Source: a virus
Virus record (IMG/VR): IMGVR_UViG_3300009466_000019
Span: 1-21,664 of that record
Length of the DNA: 21,664 bases
Direction: 5' to 3' (one strand)
Shown: positions 1 through 6,670 of the stretch, piece by piece
Layout: each line of letters begins with the position of its first letter
How positions within the stretch are numbered: position 1 is the first letter of the stretch
The notes under the pieces: generated by a model
The model's database searches: none
What the model saw: the letters and a program-made list of their open reading frames with translations, nothing else
What the model was told of the DNA's origin: nothing
Position numbers and translations under genes: made by a program

Positions 1-232
1 GACCCACGACCCGCTGTGCCCCCGCTTCATCCACCACAAGTTCTGCGAGGGCTGCACGCCACAATGCGGCACATGCCAATGCAACCTAATCGCCAAGGTC
101 GTCAAGCGGGAGCAGGAGAAGGCAGCAGAGCGAATTGCGGCTATTGAGCCAACGGGCGAGCCTTTCGATGGCGGCTACCACGATGGATACCGCGACGCCC
201 TAGATCACGCAGAACAGGCGGTCACAGCATGA
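1..232 (+). CDS. HDPLC-family small Cys-rich protein (5' end cut by window)
   Basis: The reading frame is open from base 2 to a TGA at 230-232 and encodes 76 residues starting THDPLCP. Base 1 is G, and the paralogues at 574, 1774 and 1914 start M-[ST]-H-D-P, so the ATG very probably lies two bases before the window. Visible features are the HDPLCP start, a Cys cluster (C-x2-C, C-x2-C-x-C) that could bind zinc, the segment CQCNLIAKV, a charged helix rich in Glu, Lys and Arg, and a C-terminal GYHDGYRDAL segment. The gene at 1914 has the same order of parts (HDPLC, C-x2-C-x-LI, charged helix, GY-x-DG). Its stop overlaps the next ATG (ATGA). Function unknown; zinc binding is inferred from the cysteines only. 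Confidence 0.75.
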   Translation, partial: THDPLCPRFIHHKFCEGCTPQCGTCQCNLIAKVVKREQEKAAERIAAIEPTGEPFDGGYHDGYRDALDHAEQAVTA

Positions 233-432
233 GTATCTACGCGGACGCAGGCTCTGAGGATCGGCCGACATGGCACCCATTCGCCGTCTGTCCCAAGTGC
301 CGTGAGGAACTCGACGTGCCCGTGAAACTCTCTATCACGACCGAAGGCGATGGAGCGCAGTTCATCGAGTGCGACCCAGACCTCACTGACGTTTGGGCAC
401 ACGCTTGGACACATGAGAGCCGTGCACGGTAG
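229..432 (+). CDS. Small hypothetical protein with a C-x2-C pair
   Basis: This 67-residue protein begins at an ATG overlapping the previous stop (ATGA), which suggests translational coupling. It contains CPKC near residue 21 and one later Cys (FIECDPDL). No membrane segment or signal peptide is visible. I do not recognise the family. It is the last gene before a strong hairpin at 460-493, so it probably ends a transcription unit. The opposite strand is also open here but has no comparable start or coupling. Confidence 0.6.
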   Translation: MSIYADAGSEDRPTWHPFAVCPKCREELDVPVKLSITTEGDGAQFIECDPDLTDVWAHAWTHESRAR

Positions 433-459
433 TCTTACCACCTACCCGCAAAGTAGAGC

Positions 460-493
460 CGAACCCCGGTTGAGGTCATCTCACCGGGGTTCG
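460..493 (+). terminator. Strong hairpin, probable terminator
   Basis: CGAACCCCGGT (460-470) and ACCGGGGTTCG (483-493) are perfect inverted complements, giving an 11-bp stem with a 12-base loop. No T-run follows on either strand, so this is either a U-poor intrinsic terminator of the kind proposed in actinobacteria and their phages or an RNA-processing hairpin. It lies 28 bases after the stop at 432 and before a promoter-like site, which fits a transcription boundary. Confidence 0.6.
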
Positions 494-521
494 TGCATTC
501 CAAGTCTCTAACGTAAGAGTA

Positions 522-534
522 AGTGACAGTCACT
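522..534. promoter_or_regulatory. 13-base palindrome, possible operator
   Basis: AGTGAC-A-GTCACT is a perfect palindrome around one central base. It overlaps the place where a -35 element would sit for the TAGGAT box at 544-549. That position suits a repressor or activator site, but no regulator gene is present in the window to pair it with. Confidence 0.35.
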
Positions 535-549
535 CACTTCGGATAGGAT
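523..549 (+). promoter_or_regulatory. Putative promoter for the small-gene cassette
   Basis: TAGGAT (544-549) matches the TAnnnT form of a -10 box. GTGACA (523-528) resembles a -35 box, but the 15-base spacer is short. A GTG codon starts at 556, seven bases after the -10 box, where transcription would be expected to begin, so the first mRNA could be leaderless. The site follows a probable terminator. Confidence 0.4.
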
Positions 550-555
550 GCCTCC

Positions 556-678
556 GTGGATCTCTTCGCTGACATGACCCACGATCCGATGTGTCAGAAC
601 AATAACGAAAACGTTGTGGTTTTGACGGAGCAGCCCCGCGAAACAACTGCTGCCATGGGAATCCGAACTAATGGCTGA
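556..678 (+). CDS. Short HDPMC protein, truncated HDPLC-family member
   Basis: From GTG 556 the frame encodes 40 residues; from ATG 574 it encodes 34 residues starting MTHDPMC. The ATG matches the position where the paralogues at 1774 and 1914 start, so 574 may be the true start. GTG 556 sits where a leaderless transcript from the upstream -10 box would begin. After MTHDPMC the protein has no C-x-C-x-LI segment and no charged helix, so only the family's N-terminus is kept. The stop overlaps the deaminase start (ATGGCTGA). Function unknown. Confidence 0.5.
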   Translation: MDLFADMTHDPMCQNNNENVVVLTEQPRETTAAMGIRTNG

Positions 679-1105
679 TCGCGGCCTTGCATACCAGACG
701 CCTACCGCTGACATGATCGTGAATGTCAGCGATCTGAGTAACCGTGACTACAGGTGGCTACAGCGTGCTACAGGTGTAGCACTTACGTCGTCCCACGGGG
801 CGCAGAAGTTGGGTGCGCTCGCCCTGCGGGGCGGTAAGCCAATCGCGTGGGCGGTCAATCGCTTTCGGAATCATCCCCGTGTAGTAGATGACTGGCGAGA
901 CTGTTCCGTACACGCTGAACAATCGCTGATCGAATCATGCGACGTATCAGGCGCTATCGTGTACGTAGCAAGAGTCACCAATGGCGGGAATGTCGCTATC
1001 GCGAAACCGTGTCGCCGCTGCCTACGGCTGCTGTCTAAGGCGGGGGCTCGCCGCGTCGTCTGGACCGACGATGACGGGCACGCGGGGATGATGGCACTGG
1101 GGTAA
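671..1105 (+). CDS. CDA-fold zinc deaminase, nucleoside/nucleotide deaminase-like
   Basis: This 144-residue protein carries the zinc signature of the cytidine/deoxycytidylate deaminase superfamily: H81-A-E83 in a helix (VHAEQSLI) and P113-C-x2-C117 (PCRRCLRLL) 30 residues later. In this fold His and the two Cys hold zinc and Glu moves the proton during hydrolytic deamination. The end, AGARRVVWTDDDG, fits the strand after the second zinc helix. Such enzymes in phages usually act on dCMP or free cytidine, but other substrates (tRNA adenosine, pterin-like rings) cannot be excluded from the motif alone. Residues 1-60 are not diagnostic. The start overlaps the preceding short gene; a later ATG at 713 is possible. 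Confidence 0.82.
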   Translation: MADRGLAYQTPTADMIVNVSDLSNRDYRWLQRATGVALTSSHGAQKLGALALRGGKPIAWAVNRFRNHPRVVDDWRDCSVHAEQSLIESCDVSGAIVYVARVTNGGNVAIAKPCRRCLRLLSKAGARRVVWTDDDGHAGMMALG

Positions 1106-1114
1106 GGAGTAAAG

Positions 1115-1330
1115 ATGGCCAAGGAACTGTATGTCACGCCAGAAGAATTCCTAGCGGGCGTAAGGCGGGCCTACATCGATGCTTACTGCGGAGGTGAGGA
1201 AAGTGCCATGCGTCAGCCTTGGCACCCCGCAGACATCGCGGACAACATGATCGTCGTCATGGAGTCAGTGAAGTCATACGCAGAAGAAATCATCCGTAAT
1301 CGAAAAGGGCAAACGCCAGGATGGAAGTAG
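1115..1330 (+). CDS. Small hypothetical protein
   Basis: A 71-residue protein with a good ribosome-binding site (AAGGAG) shortly before ATG 1115. It looks soluble and mostly helical (TPEEFLAGVRRAYIDAY, then MIVVMESVKSYAEEIIRN). A W-H-P-x-D-I-A motif sits in the middle. I do not recognise a family. Its stop lies inside the start region of the zinc-ribbon gene at 1321. Confidence 0.65.
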   Translation: MAKELYVTPEEFLAGVRRAYIDAYCGGEESAMRQPWHPADIADNMIVVMESVKSYAEEIIRNRKGQTPGWK

Positions 1331-1473
1331 GAGAGCGGCATGCCCCCTGCCAACGCTGTGGAAAGCCGGACGCGAAGGTTTATCGCGGATGGTCGCTACT
1401 ATGCAAGGCTTGTACTAAAGACGAAGAAGCGGAGTGGTTCGATGGCAATAGCAACAGGAATCGCGCCCTATGA
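1321..1473 (+). CDS. Small zinc-ribbon protein (four cysteines)
   Basis: ATG 1321 overlaps the end of the previous gene and opens a 50-codon frame. It holds two C-x2-C knuckles, C10-Q-R-C13 and C28-K-A-C31, with GKPDAKVYRGWSLL between them, a classic treble-clef or zinc-ribbon spacing. A competing frame from ATG 1340, with a good AGGAG before it, covers most of the same bases but encodes an Arg/Lys-rich stretch without recognisable structure. I therefore favour this frame and a later start (1442) for the next gene. The ribosome-binding site here is weak, so translation would depend on coupling to the gene ending at 1330. Zinc binding is inferred. Confidence 0.6.
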   Translation: MEVGERHAPCQRCGKPDAKVYRGWSLLCKACTKDEEAEWFDGNSNRNRAL

Positions 1474-1612
1474 AGCGGCGATACATAGCGGTCGGATGCA
1501 TGAACGCGAAGATGTGCTGAAGTACCTGACCCTCTTGGCAGTTTCCACGAAAGATGAAACACTGTGGGAAGCAGTGAATTACATCAAGAATGGAAAGCAT
1601 CGAAATGAGTAA
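1442..1612 (+). CDS. Small hypothetical protein
   Basis: ATG 1442 is preceded by GCGGAG at a suitable distance and gives 56 residues (MAIATGIAPYEAAIHSGRMH...). The same frame is open back to ATG 1340, which would add 34 residues, but that stretch overlaps the better-supported zinc-ribbon frame. The protein looks like a small helical bundle (EREDVLKYLTLLAVS, then LWEAVNYIK). No family recognised. Its stop overlaps the next start (ATGAGTAA). Confidence 0.55.
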   Translation: MAIATGIAPYEAAIHSGRMHEREDVLKYLTLLAVSTKDETLWEAVNYIKNGKHRNE

Positions 1613-1712
1613 GCCAGCAGCGGTTGTCGCGTTCACTGCCGGGGTTATCGCGGGGGTCTGGCTGGAATGGAAGGTGCGCACATGGACGCACGCAAAGTCC
1701 TCTATGACGTAA
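1605..1712 (+). CDS. Tiny single-pass membrane protein
   Basis: 35 residues: MSKPA, then a hydrophobic stretch AAVVAFTAGVIAGVWLEW, then a basic tail (KVRTWTHAK). This is a clear one-helix membrane protein. The positive charges after the helix predict an inward C-terminus. It overlaps the preceding stop by 8 bases and the next membrane gene by 31 bases in another frame. GGAAAG lies before its ATG. Function unknown; lysis, superinfection exclusion or a micro-protein modulator of a host membrane protein are all possible. Confidence 0.5.
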   Translation: MSKPAAVVAFTAGVIAGVWLEWKVRTWTHAKSSMT

Positions 1713-1777
1713 CGATGACAGTGGCGGGTGCCTGCATCGGCATCGGACTGCTGTACCTACTTGTGGTGATCCTATGA
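1682..1777 (+). CDS. Second tiny single-pass membrane protein
   Basis: 31 residues: MDARKVLYDVTM followed by an uninterrupted hydrophobic segment (VAGACIGIGLLYLLVVIL) that runs to the C-terminus. GGAAGG lies 8 bases before the ATG, a strong ribosome-binding site for so short an ORF. Its first 31 bases overlap the end of the other membrane gene, and its stop overlaps the next gene (ATGA). The pairing of two overlapping one-helix proteins could mean they act together in the membrane. No family recognised. Confidence 0.5.
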   Translation: MDARKVLYDVTMTVAGACIGIGLLYLLVVIL

Positions 1778-1917
1778 GCCACGACCCACTGTGCTGCCAG
1801 TCCCAGGGGAAATGGGACGGCGGCTGTCAGTGCGCGCTTATCACCAAGGTCAGGGCCGATCGAATTCCAGATTGGTCGACATCGTCCGAGATCGCAGAAG
1901 GTGGTGATGGGGAATGA
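1774..1917 (+). CDS. HDPLC-family small Cys-rich protein
   Basis: 47 residues starting MSHDPLCC. It has the family's second element, GGCQCALITKVRAD, which lines up with CQCNLIAKV in the gene at the window start and GLIARVRTDE in the next gene. The charged helix that follows in longer paralogues is replaced by a short acidic tail. It is coupled on both sides by ATGA overlaps. Four Cys (CC near the start, C-x-C in the middle) could hold one zinc ion. Function unknown. Confidence 0.6.
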   Translation: MSHDPLCCQSQGKWDGGCQCALITKVRADRIPDWSTSSEIAEGGDGE

Positions 1918-2234
1918 GCCACGATCCGTTGTGTCCCTGGCCCGATAGCGGCAGTGTTGCCCACTGCGATCCCTGTGGGCTAATCGCCAGGGTACGTACA
2001 GACGAGCGTGGTAAGGAAAAGGCTGAATGGGATCAGGTTGCATCCATGGCCGAAAACATTCAGTACGAGGCAGGATATTGCGATGGGCTGGCGACGGCTG
2101 CCAAGACCGTCGTTGACTACGCGCAGGAAACACACCCACCACACAGTCCTCATACGGTCTGCCAGCGCTGCGACATTACGACGGCGCTGCTGATTGCATC
2201 CCGGCAGATCAATAAGGTTGGCTGCCTTGACTGA
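1914..2234 (+). CDS. HDPLC-family protein, longest copy
   Basis: 106 residues. It starts MSHDPLCPWPDSG, followed by HCDPCGLIARVRTDERGKEKA (cysteine pair plus charged helix), then GYCDGLATAAKTVVDYAQE, matching GYHDGYRDALDHAEQ in the partial gene at base 1. A C-terminal extension adds another pair, VCQRCDITTALLI. The order of parts defines the family: HDPLC, C-x2-C-x-LI-x-[KR]-V, charged helix, GY-x-DG. It overlaps the genes on both sides. No enzymatic motif is seen; a nucleic-acid or protein-binding zinc knuckle is a guess. Confidence 0.7.
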   Translation: MSHDPLCPWPDSGSVAHCDPCGLIARVRTDERGKEKAEWDQVASMAENIQYEAGYCDGLATAAKTVVDYAQETHPPHSPHTVCQRCDITTALLIASRQINKVGCLD

Positions 2235-2391
2235 GTACAACACCAAGGATCATTCGGCTAATCACGACAGCCTGTGCCTGCATACGGCAAGAACTAAAGC
2301 CATACTCAACATCTGGTCTTGCACGTATTGCGAATTGATCCGTAAGGTGCGTGCAGAAGAACGTAATAATCGGGAGTGTGGTTGTGGGTAG
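2227..2391 (+). CDS. Divergent HDPLC-family member with TTG start
   Basis: TTG 2227, with AAGG nine bases upstream, gives 54 residues. An in-frame ATG at 2194 exists but lies deep inside the previous gene. The protein contains NHDSLCLH in place of HDPLCP and SCTYCELIRKVRAEER, which matches the family's C-x2-C-x-LI-x-KVR-x-[DE]-E element well. It ends with a short Cys-Gly tail (CGCG). This is the fourth copy with both elements. The stop overlaps the next GTG start by 8 bases (GTGGGTAG). Confidence 0.55.
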   Translation: MTEYNTKDHSANHDSLCLHTARTKAILNIWSCTYCELIRKVRAEERNNRECGCG

Positions 2392-2590
2392 ACGCCAACA
2401 GTCCAAAAGCGGCTGGTATCCAATTGTTCAACGTCATCGTGAAGGGCCAACCATGGAGTGCAACACCTGTGAAGGACAAGGGCGTCTACTGCGCGTTACC
2501 GACTACGAAATTGTGGATTGCCCACAATGCAAAGGGCGGGGACAAACACATACGCAGTACGTACAGTTGGAGTTACCGTTCGATAAGTAA
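2384..2590 (+). CDS. DnaJ-type zinc-finger small protein
   Basis: From GTG 2384 (GGGAG seven bases upstream, overlapping the previous stop) the protein has 68 residues; ATG 2453, with AAGG upstream, would give 45 and keeps the whole zinc motif. Two C-x2-C-x-G-x-G units, C26-NTCEGQG and C46-PQCKGRG, match the cysteine-rich repeat of DnaJ; two units make one zinc site. There is no J domain, so this is not a chaperone on its own. Similar stand-alone fingers are common in phage accessory genes, with unknown roles. Confidence 0.65.
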   Translation: MGRRQQSKSGWYPIVQRHREGPTMECNTCEGQGRLLRVTDYEIVDCPQCKGRGQTHTQYVQLELPFDK

Positions 2591-2605
2591 TCGAAGGACA
2601 ACAAC

Positions 2606-4060
2606 ATGACAACGGCACTTGATCCGGTAGCGAAGTTCGTTGCGGGTATGTCTTCACGGGAGAAGGCAGAAATCCGCGAATTGTCGATGCCACGAATCAT
2701 CGAACCCTACACAAAACACATCCCGCATCCGACCCAGCAGTTGTTCCTCTCGCTGAACAAGCACGAAGAAGTGCTGTACGGCGGCGCTGCTGGCGGTGGC
2801 AAGTCTGACGCGCTGTTGATGGCTGCTCTGCAATACATCGACGTACCGGGCTATAGCGCGCTGATTCTGCGACGTACGTGGGCAGACCTATCGCTTCCCG
2901 GTGCGATCATGGACCGCGCCCGTGACTGGCTCATGGATACGGACGCACGGCCCAAGGATGGCGGTCGCATCTGGGTCTTCCCATCTGGTGCGCGTATTTC
3001 CTTCGGATACCTCCAATACGACAAGGACAAGTTCCGATACCAGTCAGCGGAATTCCAATTCATCGGCTTTGACGAATTGACGCAGTTTCAGCAGGAAACC
3101 TACGAGTACATGTTCAGCCGTATCCGTCGTCCGTCGTTGGTGTGCCTGCGCTGCCAGAAGCCCGTGAAGCGCTACGGTCGTCAGTGGAAGCACACCTCTT
3201 CTTCGAACCCCTGCGATCAAGTGACGCCGGACCCCAAGGTGCTGCGGCAGTACGGGCCAAGCAAGAGTGGGATGACCCTGTTCGATGTGCCACTGCGGAT
3301 GCGTAGCGCCACTAACCCCGGTGGTATTGGGCACGCTTGGGTACGAGATCACTTCATCGATAGCCAATTGAAGAAGCCCGGTGCGATCTTCGTGCCTGCA
3401 CTGCTGTCGGATAACCCGTCGCTTGACCAAGAGACGTACAGGAAGAACCTAGACCACCTGAATCCGGTGGACCGGGAACGCCTGATGAACGGCGACTGGG
3501 ATGTGTCGGAAGAGGGTGCCTACTTCCAGCGGCACTGGTTCCGATTCCTACAGGACAAGCCGGATGACCCGAAGATTCGCTGGGTACGGTACTGGGACCT
3601 CGCGGCTACCGCCGATGGTGACTATACGGCGGGTGCGCTGGTCGGGCTGACGCCGGAAGGTGAATGGATCGTGGCGGATGTGCGGCGTATCCGTACTACT
3701 CCACAGAATGTAGAGCGATTCATCCAGTCCACAGCATCAGAAGATGGGCCGCATATCCCCATTCGCATGGAGCAGGAACCGGGATCGTCCGGCGTTGCCA
3801 TGATCGATTACTACAGGCGGAAGATTCTGGTTGGATATGACTTCCGGCCTGACAGGAAGACTGGCTCTAAGGAAGTACGGGCAAACCCCGTGTCATCGGC
3901 TGCGGAAGCAGGGAACGTGTATCTAGTAGCAGGCAAGTGGAACAGAGACTTTCTCGATGAAGTATCGATCTTCCCCATGGGTGCGAATGACGACCAAGTT
4001 GATGCATTCACTGGTGCATTCGCGAATCTTGCACAACGACGCGCTAGGTTGTTGGTATGA
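2606..4060 (+). CDS. terL: Terminase large subunit (TerL)
   Basis: 484 residues, the usual length for a TerL. The packaging motor cuts concatemeric DNA and pumps it into the prohead through the portal. The ATPase domain shows Walker A GGAAGGGKS (59-67), Walker B FIGFDEL (152-158) with acidic pair D156-E157, and the coupling motif SATNPGG (234-240). The C-terminal RNase H-like nuclease shows D331 (RYWDLAAT), E389/E391 (EQEPGSSG) and DDQVDA (462-467). Unusual is an insertion at about 178-206 between Walker B and the coupling motif with C180-x2-C183, H196 and C203, which looks like a small zinc-binding loop. AAGGA precedes the ATG. No small subunit is recognised upstream. Confidence 0.96.
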   Translation: MTTALDPVAKFVAGMSSREKAEIRELSMPRIIEPYTKHIPHPTQQLFLSLNKHEEVLYGGAAGGGKSDALLMAALQYIDVPGYSALILRRTWADLSLPGAIMDRARDWLMDTDARPKDGGRIWVFPSGARISFGYLQYDKDKFRYQSAEFQFIGFDELTQFQQETYEYMFSRIRRPSLVCLRCQKPVKRYGRQWKHTSSSNPCDQVTPDPKVLRQYGPSKSGMTLFDVPLRMRSATNPGGIGHAWVRDHFIDSQLKKPGAIFVPALLSDNPSLDQETYRKNLDHLNPVDRERLMNGDWDVSEEGAYFQRHWFRFLQDKPDDPKIRWVRYWDLAATADGDYTAGALVGLTPEGEWIVADVRRIRTTPQNVERFIQSTASEDGPHIPIRMEQEPGSSGVAMIDYYRRKILVGYDFRPDRKTGSKEVRANPVSSAAEAGNVYLVAGKWNRDFLDEVSIFPMGANDDQVDAFTGAFANLAQRRARLLV

Positions 4061-4254
4061 GTAATCAAGAAGTTGTGGCGAACGCTGGCGGTTCGAATCT
4101 AAGACGAATCGCGCTTCTAGCCTTACTATTGATGATTGTAGGTGCCACAATGTTGACCGTGGGCATCATGCTCGCCTTTGGCGTACCCGCTGGTCTTGTG
4201 GCCTTGGGCGCGATCATTCTGGGCGGCGGCGTGTTGCTCGGACTGACTACGTAA
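4057..4254 (+). CDS. Small two-helix membrane protein
   Basis: 65 residues, overlapping the terL stop (ATGA). After a polar start (MSNQEVVANAGGSNLRR) there are two hydrophobic segments, IALLALLLMIVGATMLTVGIM and a Gly-rich second one (GLVALGAIILGGGVLLG), with a short turn between them. This is a hairpin membrane protein. Its place between terminase and portal is compact and conserved in spirit with head operons, but I do not know a head function for it. A holin-like or membrane-anchoring role is possible. Confidence 0.65.
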   Translation: MSNQEVVANAGGSNLRRIALLALLLMIVGATMLTVGIMLAFGVPAGLVALGAIILGGGVLLGLTT

Positions 4255-4267
4255 GGGAGAGCCAAGG

Positions 4268-6619
4268 GTGCCAAGTTTTCTACGCGGCCTGATCGAACAG
4301 AAGAAGGCTCCCCTGAATCCGATTCCGCGTGCGGTAAGCAATTCGCGGACGGGGCTGGCCACGGCGATTCCCAACATGCAAATTTGGGATATCGACCAGG
4401 CTCTATTCCAGGGTTACGAACGGGTTATCTGGGTCTACCGATGCGTGGACGCCATTGCTTCTAATTCGTCGTACATGCCGATGATTATGCGCAAGTACAA
4501 CGACAAGGATGGACAGGACATTGAAGACCAGCACTTGTTCAATCTCCTGAACCGTCGCCCTAACCGCTATGAAACGGCGCAGCAGTTCCGGTATCGCATG
4601 GCTTCGCAGTTGCTCCTGTCGCGTCGTGGCGTCTTCATCGAAATCGTGAAGAACCGCGCGGGTAGGCCAGCGGAACTACACCTACTGCCACCGGGTATGA
4701 CTCGGCCAGTGCCGGACCCCAAGGAATACGTGTCCGGCTACATTGTGCAGACACAGCAGCAGGGGACGGTAGAACTAGAGCCAGATCAAGTCATCTGGAT
4801 CAAGGCCAAGCCGCATCCTACGGACGTATATGCGCAGATGACGCCGCTGGTGTCTGCGGGGCTTGCCATTGACACTGACTGGCTCGCTCGGCTGTATAAC
4901 CGTAACTTCCTGGCGAATGACGGGCGTCCTGGGATGCTAGTCGCGGTCCAGGGACAGTTGATGCCAGAGGACGCTGAAGAAATCCGTCGTAGGTTCAGTG
5001 GCGGGCCTACGGCTGCGGGCCAGACCACGGTGATTGAGGCCGATGGCATTTCCGCTACGGATATGTCTGCGTCGCCGCGCGATGTGCAATACATGGAAGC
5101 GGTGCGCGGGTCCAAGGAAGACATTCTCCTAGCCTTTGGTGTGCCGGAATCTGTCCTGGGCAACGCTTCGGGTCGCACCTTCGACAACGCTGATGCTGAA
5201 GCAGAGGTCTTCTGGTCTGCGACCATGCAACCGTTCATGGATTCAATGGCTACGGGCTTCGATGTACTGACAGAAGACGGGCTTGAAGACGACATCTACG
5301 TCGCGTACGACTACAGCGTAGTCGATGTTCTACAGCGGCAGACACGCATCAAGCACGACAAGGCTCTGAACGAATTCCAGTCTGGCGTTCTAACAATTGA
5401 CGAATACCTGGCCTTTGTGGGCAAGGAGCCGTTCGATGTTCCCGGCACACGGGTGTTGTGGATTCCGCAGGGCAACGTTCCCGTGGGCAAGAACGACGAT
5501 GATACGAAGGCCGCTGCTGCCCTAATGCCCGTGGGCATGGCCCAGCCTGCCAACCCTGAAGAAGAATCCTTCAGAGGGGCCACGATGGGCACTGAAGCCG
5601 GTCAGCATAACTTCCAAAACGAATTGCAGGCACGGGCGCTTAGATTGGCGGGTAGGAAGAACCTCCCTTTAGACCAAACCGACCCGCAACCCCCAACAAG
5701 CCAGCCCGACCAAATCTCAGAGTTGCCGGAAACGAAAGCGCTTGATGTAGTCGAAGATGCAACCGTCATTGAATTCAAGGCATTTCGTCATCCATACGAA
5801 GCAGCGCGTACCGCAGTCGAAGCAGAGATCGGCGGTGTCGTCAGTGCGTGGTCGCGTAGGCAGGAACGGTCTGTCATTGAACGTCTGGGCGGCGTGAAGG
5901 CGCGCAAGCACACACGGCACTGGGACGGTGAAGCAGGAACCAAGGCTCTTGATGCTGTGTACATCGTGAATCCCGATGCATGGGCCGAAGACCTAGTTAG
6001 TGATATGTCTGACCTGCTCCGCTCCATTGGTGAAAAGGAAGCGATGAAGGCAGCGCGGCAACTACAGCGCGCCGGGGTCCTAGACAAGATTCTGGAAGAT
6101 GGACAAGGCTTCCCCAACGAACGTACCGCTCTGGACAAGATTCTGGGCGGTCGCGGCCTGATGCGTCAGGCTGCAATTGATGGTCCCGCTAGCGCAGTAG
6201 AGGAAATGATCCGTGATGCAGCAATTCGGCAGTCCCAGAAAGTCATCGAAAGAATCGCAGAACTCGACGCTCAGGGTGCATCTCTGGACGATATCAAGTC
6301 GGAAGTGAAGAAAATGATTGGCTCCCGATCTTCTTGGCGGCGGGGTCTTTCAGTAGCGGCTGCAACTTCGATCATGGAAGGTGCGCGTAACGAAATTTAT
6401 GCCAAGGGAGGGCGTCATATTCAGCGTGTATGGCGCACAATGCGCGACGAACGTGTTCGCCCATCACATCGCAGGGCGCACGGGCAAAAGCGCGTAGGTA
6501 GCAATAAGTTCCGTGTTGGAGGATGGCCGATGCAGTACCCAGGCGATCTAACAGCGCCCATTGAAGAAACTGCTAATTGTCGATGCTGGGTGGAATTCCA
6601 TGTTCGGAACCCTCAGTAA
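4268..6619 (+). CDS. Portal protein fused to a MuF-like (SPP1 gp7-type) domain
   Basis: 783 residues from GTG 4268, with GGGAG upstream. Residues about 35-425 look like an HK97-family portal: WVYRCVDAIASN near 55-66, then LLNRRPNR, DQVIWIKA, FLANDGRPGML and the switch-helix region around LLAFGVPESVLGN. The portal forms the 12-subunit ring through which DNA passes. Residues about 425-500 are a Pro/Glu-rich linker. Residues about 505-783 end in the MuF signature: VWRTMRDERVRPSHRRAHG, GGWPMQYPGD and ANCRCWVEF. MuF proteins are minor head proteins that in some temperate phages carry toxins. The fusion suggests both parts are put in place together. TKALD occurs twice (489-493 in the linker, 558-562), a possible protease site. 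Confidence 0.92.
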   Translation: MPSFLRGLIEQKKAPLNPIPRAVSNSRTGLATAIPNMQIWDIDQALFQGYERVIWVYRCVDAIASNSSYMPMIMRKYNDKDGQDIEDQHLFNLLNRRPNRYETAQQFRYRMASQLLLSRRGVFIEIVKNRAGRPAELHLLPPGMTRPVPDPKEYVSGYIVQTQQQGTVELEPDQVIWIKAKPHPTDVYAQMTPLVSAGLAIDTDWLARLYNRNFLANDGRPGMLVAVQGQLMPEDAEEIRRRFSGGPTAAGQTTVIEADGISATDMSASPRDVQYMEAVRGSKEDILLAFGVPESVLGNASGRTFDNADAEAEVFWSATMQPFMDSMATGFDVLTEDGLEDDIYVAYDYSVVDVLQRQTRIKHDKALNEFQSGVLTIDEYLAFVGKEPFDVPGTRVLWIPQGNVPVGKNDDDTKAAAALMPVGMAQPANPEEESFRGATMGTEAGQHNFQNELQARALRLAGRKNLPLDQTDPQPPTSQPDQISELPETKALDVVEDATVIEFKAFRHPYEAARTAVEAEIGGVVSAWSRRQERSVIERLGGVKARKHTRHWDGEAGTKALDAVYIVNPDAWAEDLVSDMSDLLRSIGEKEAMKAARQLQRAGVLDKILEDGQGFPNERTALDKILGGRGLMRQAAIDGPASAVEEMIRDAAIRQSQKVIERIAELDAQGASLDDIKSEVKKMIGSRSSWRRGLSVAAATSIMEGARNEIYAKGGRHIQRVWRTMRDERVRPSHRRAHGQKRVGSNKFRVGGWPMQYPGDLTAPIEETANCRCWVEFHVRNPQ

Positions 6620-6670
6620 GCGACAGATTTCCCGTATCCTACAAACATCGCCCGTACCGCAGGAGTCGCT

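Noticed and set aside
1702-2142. 146-codon minus-strand frame across the small-gene cassette
   Set aside because: It opposes several coupled + strand genes that share family motifs; no other minus-strand gene is credible in the window.
2227-2590. Small terminase subunit just before terL
   Set aside because: The genes here are tiny Cys-rich proteins without the helix-turn-helix and oligomerisation region of a small terminase.
4786-5295. 169-codon minus-strand frame inside the portal gene
   Set aside because: It is opposite conserved portal sequence and its product is low-complexity Ser-rich; no ribosome-binding site or neighbour supports it.
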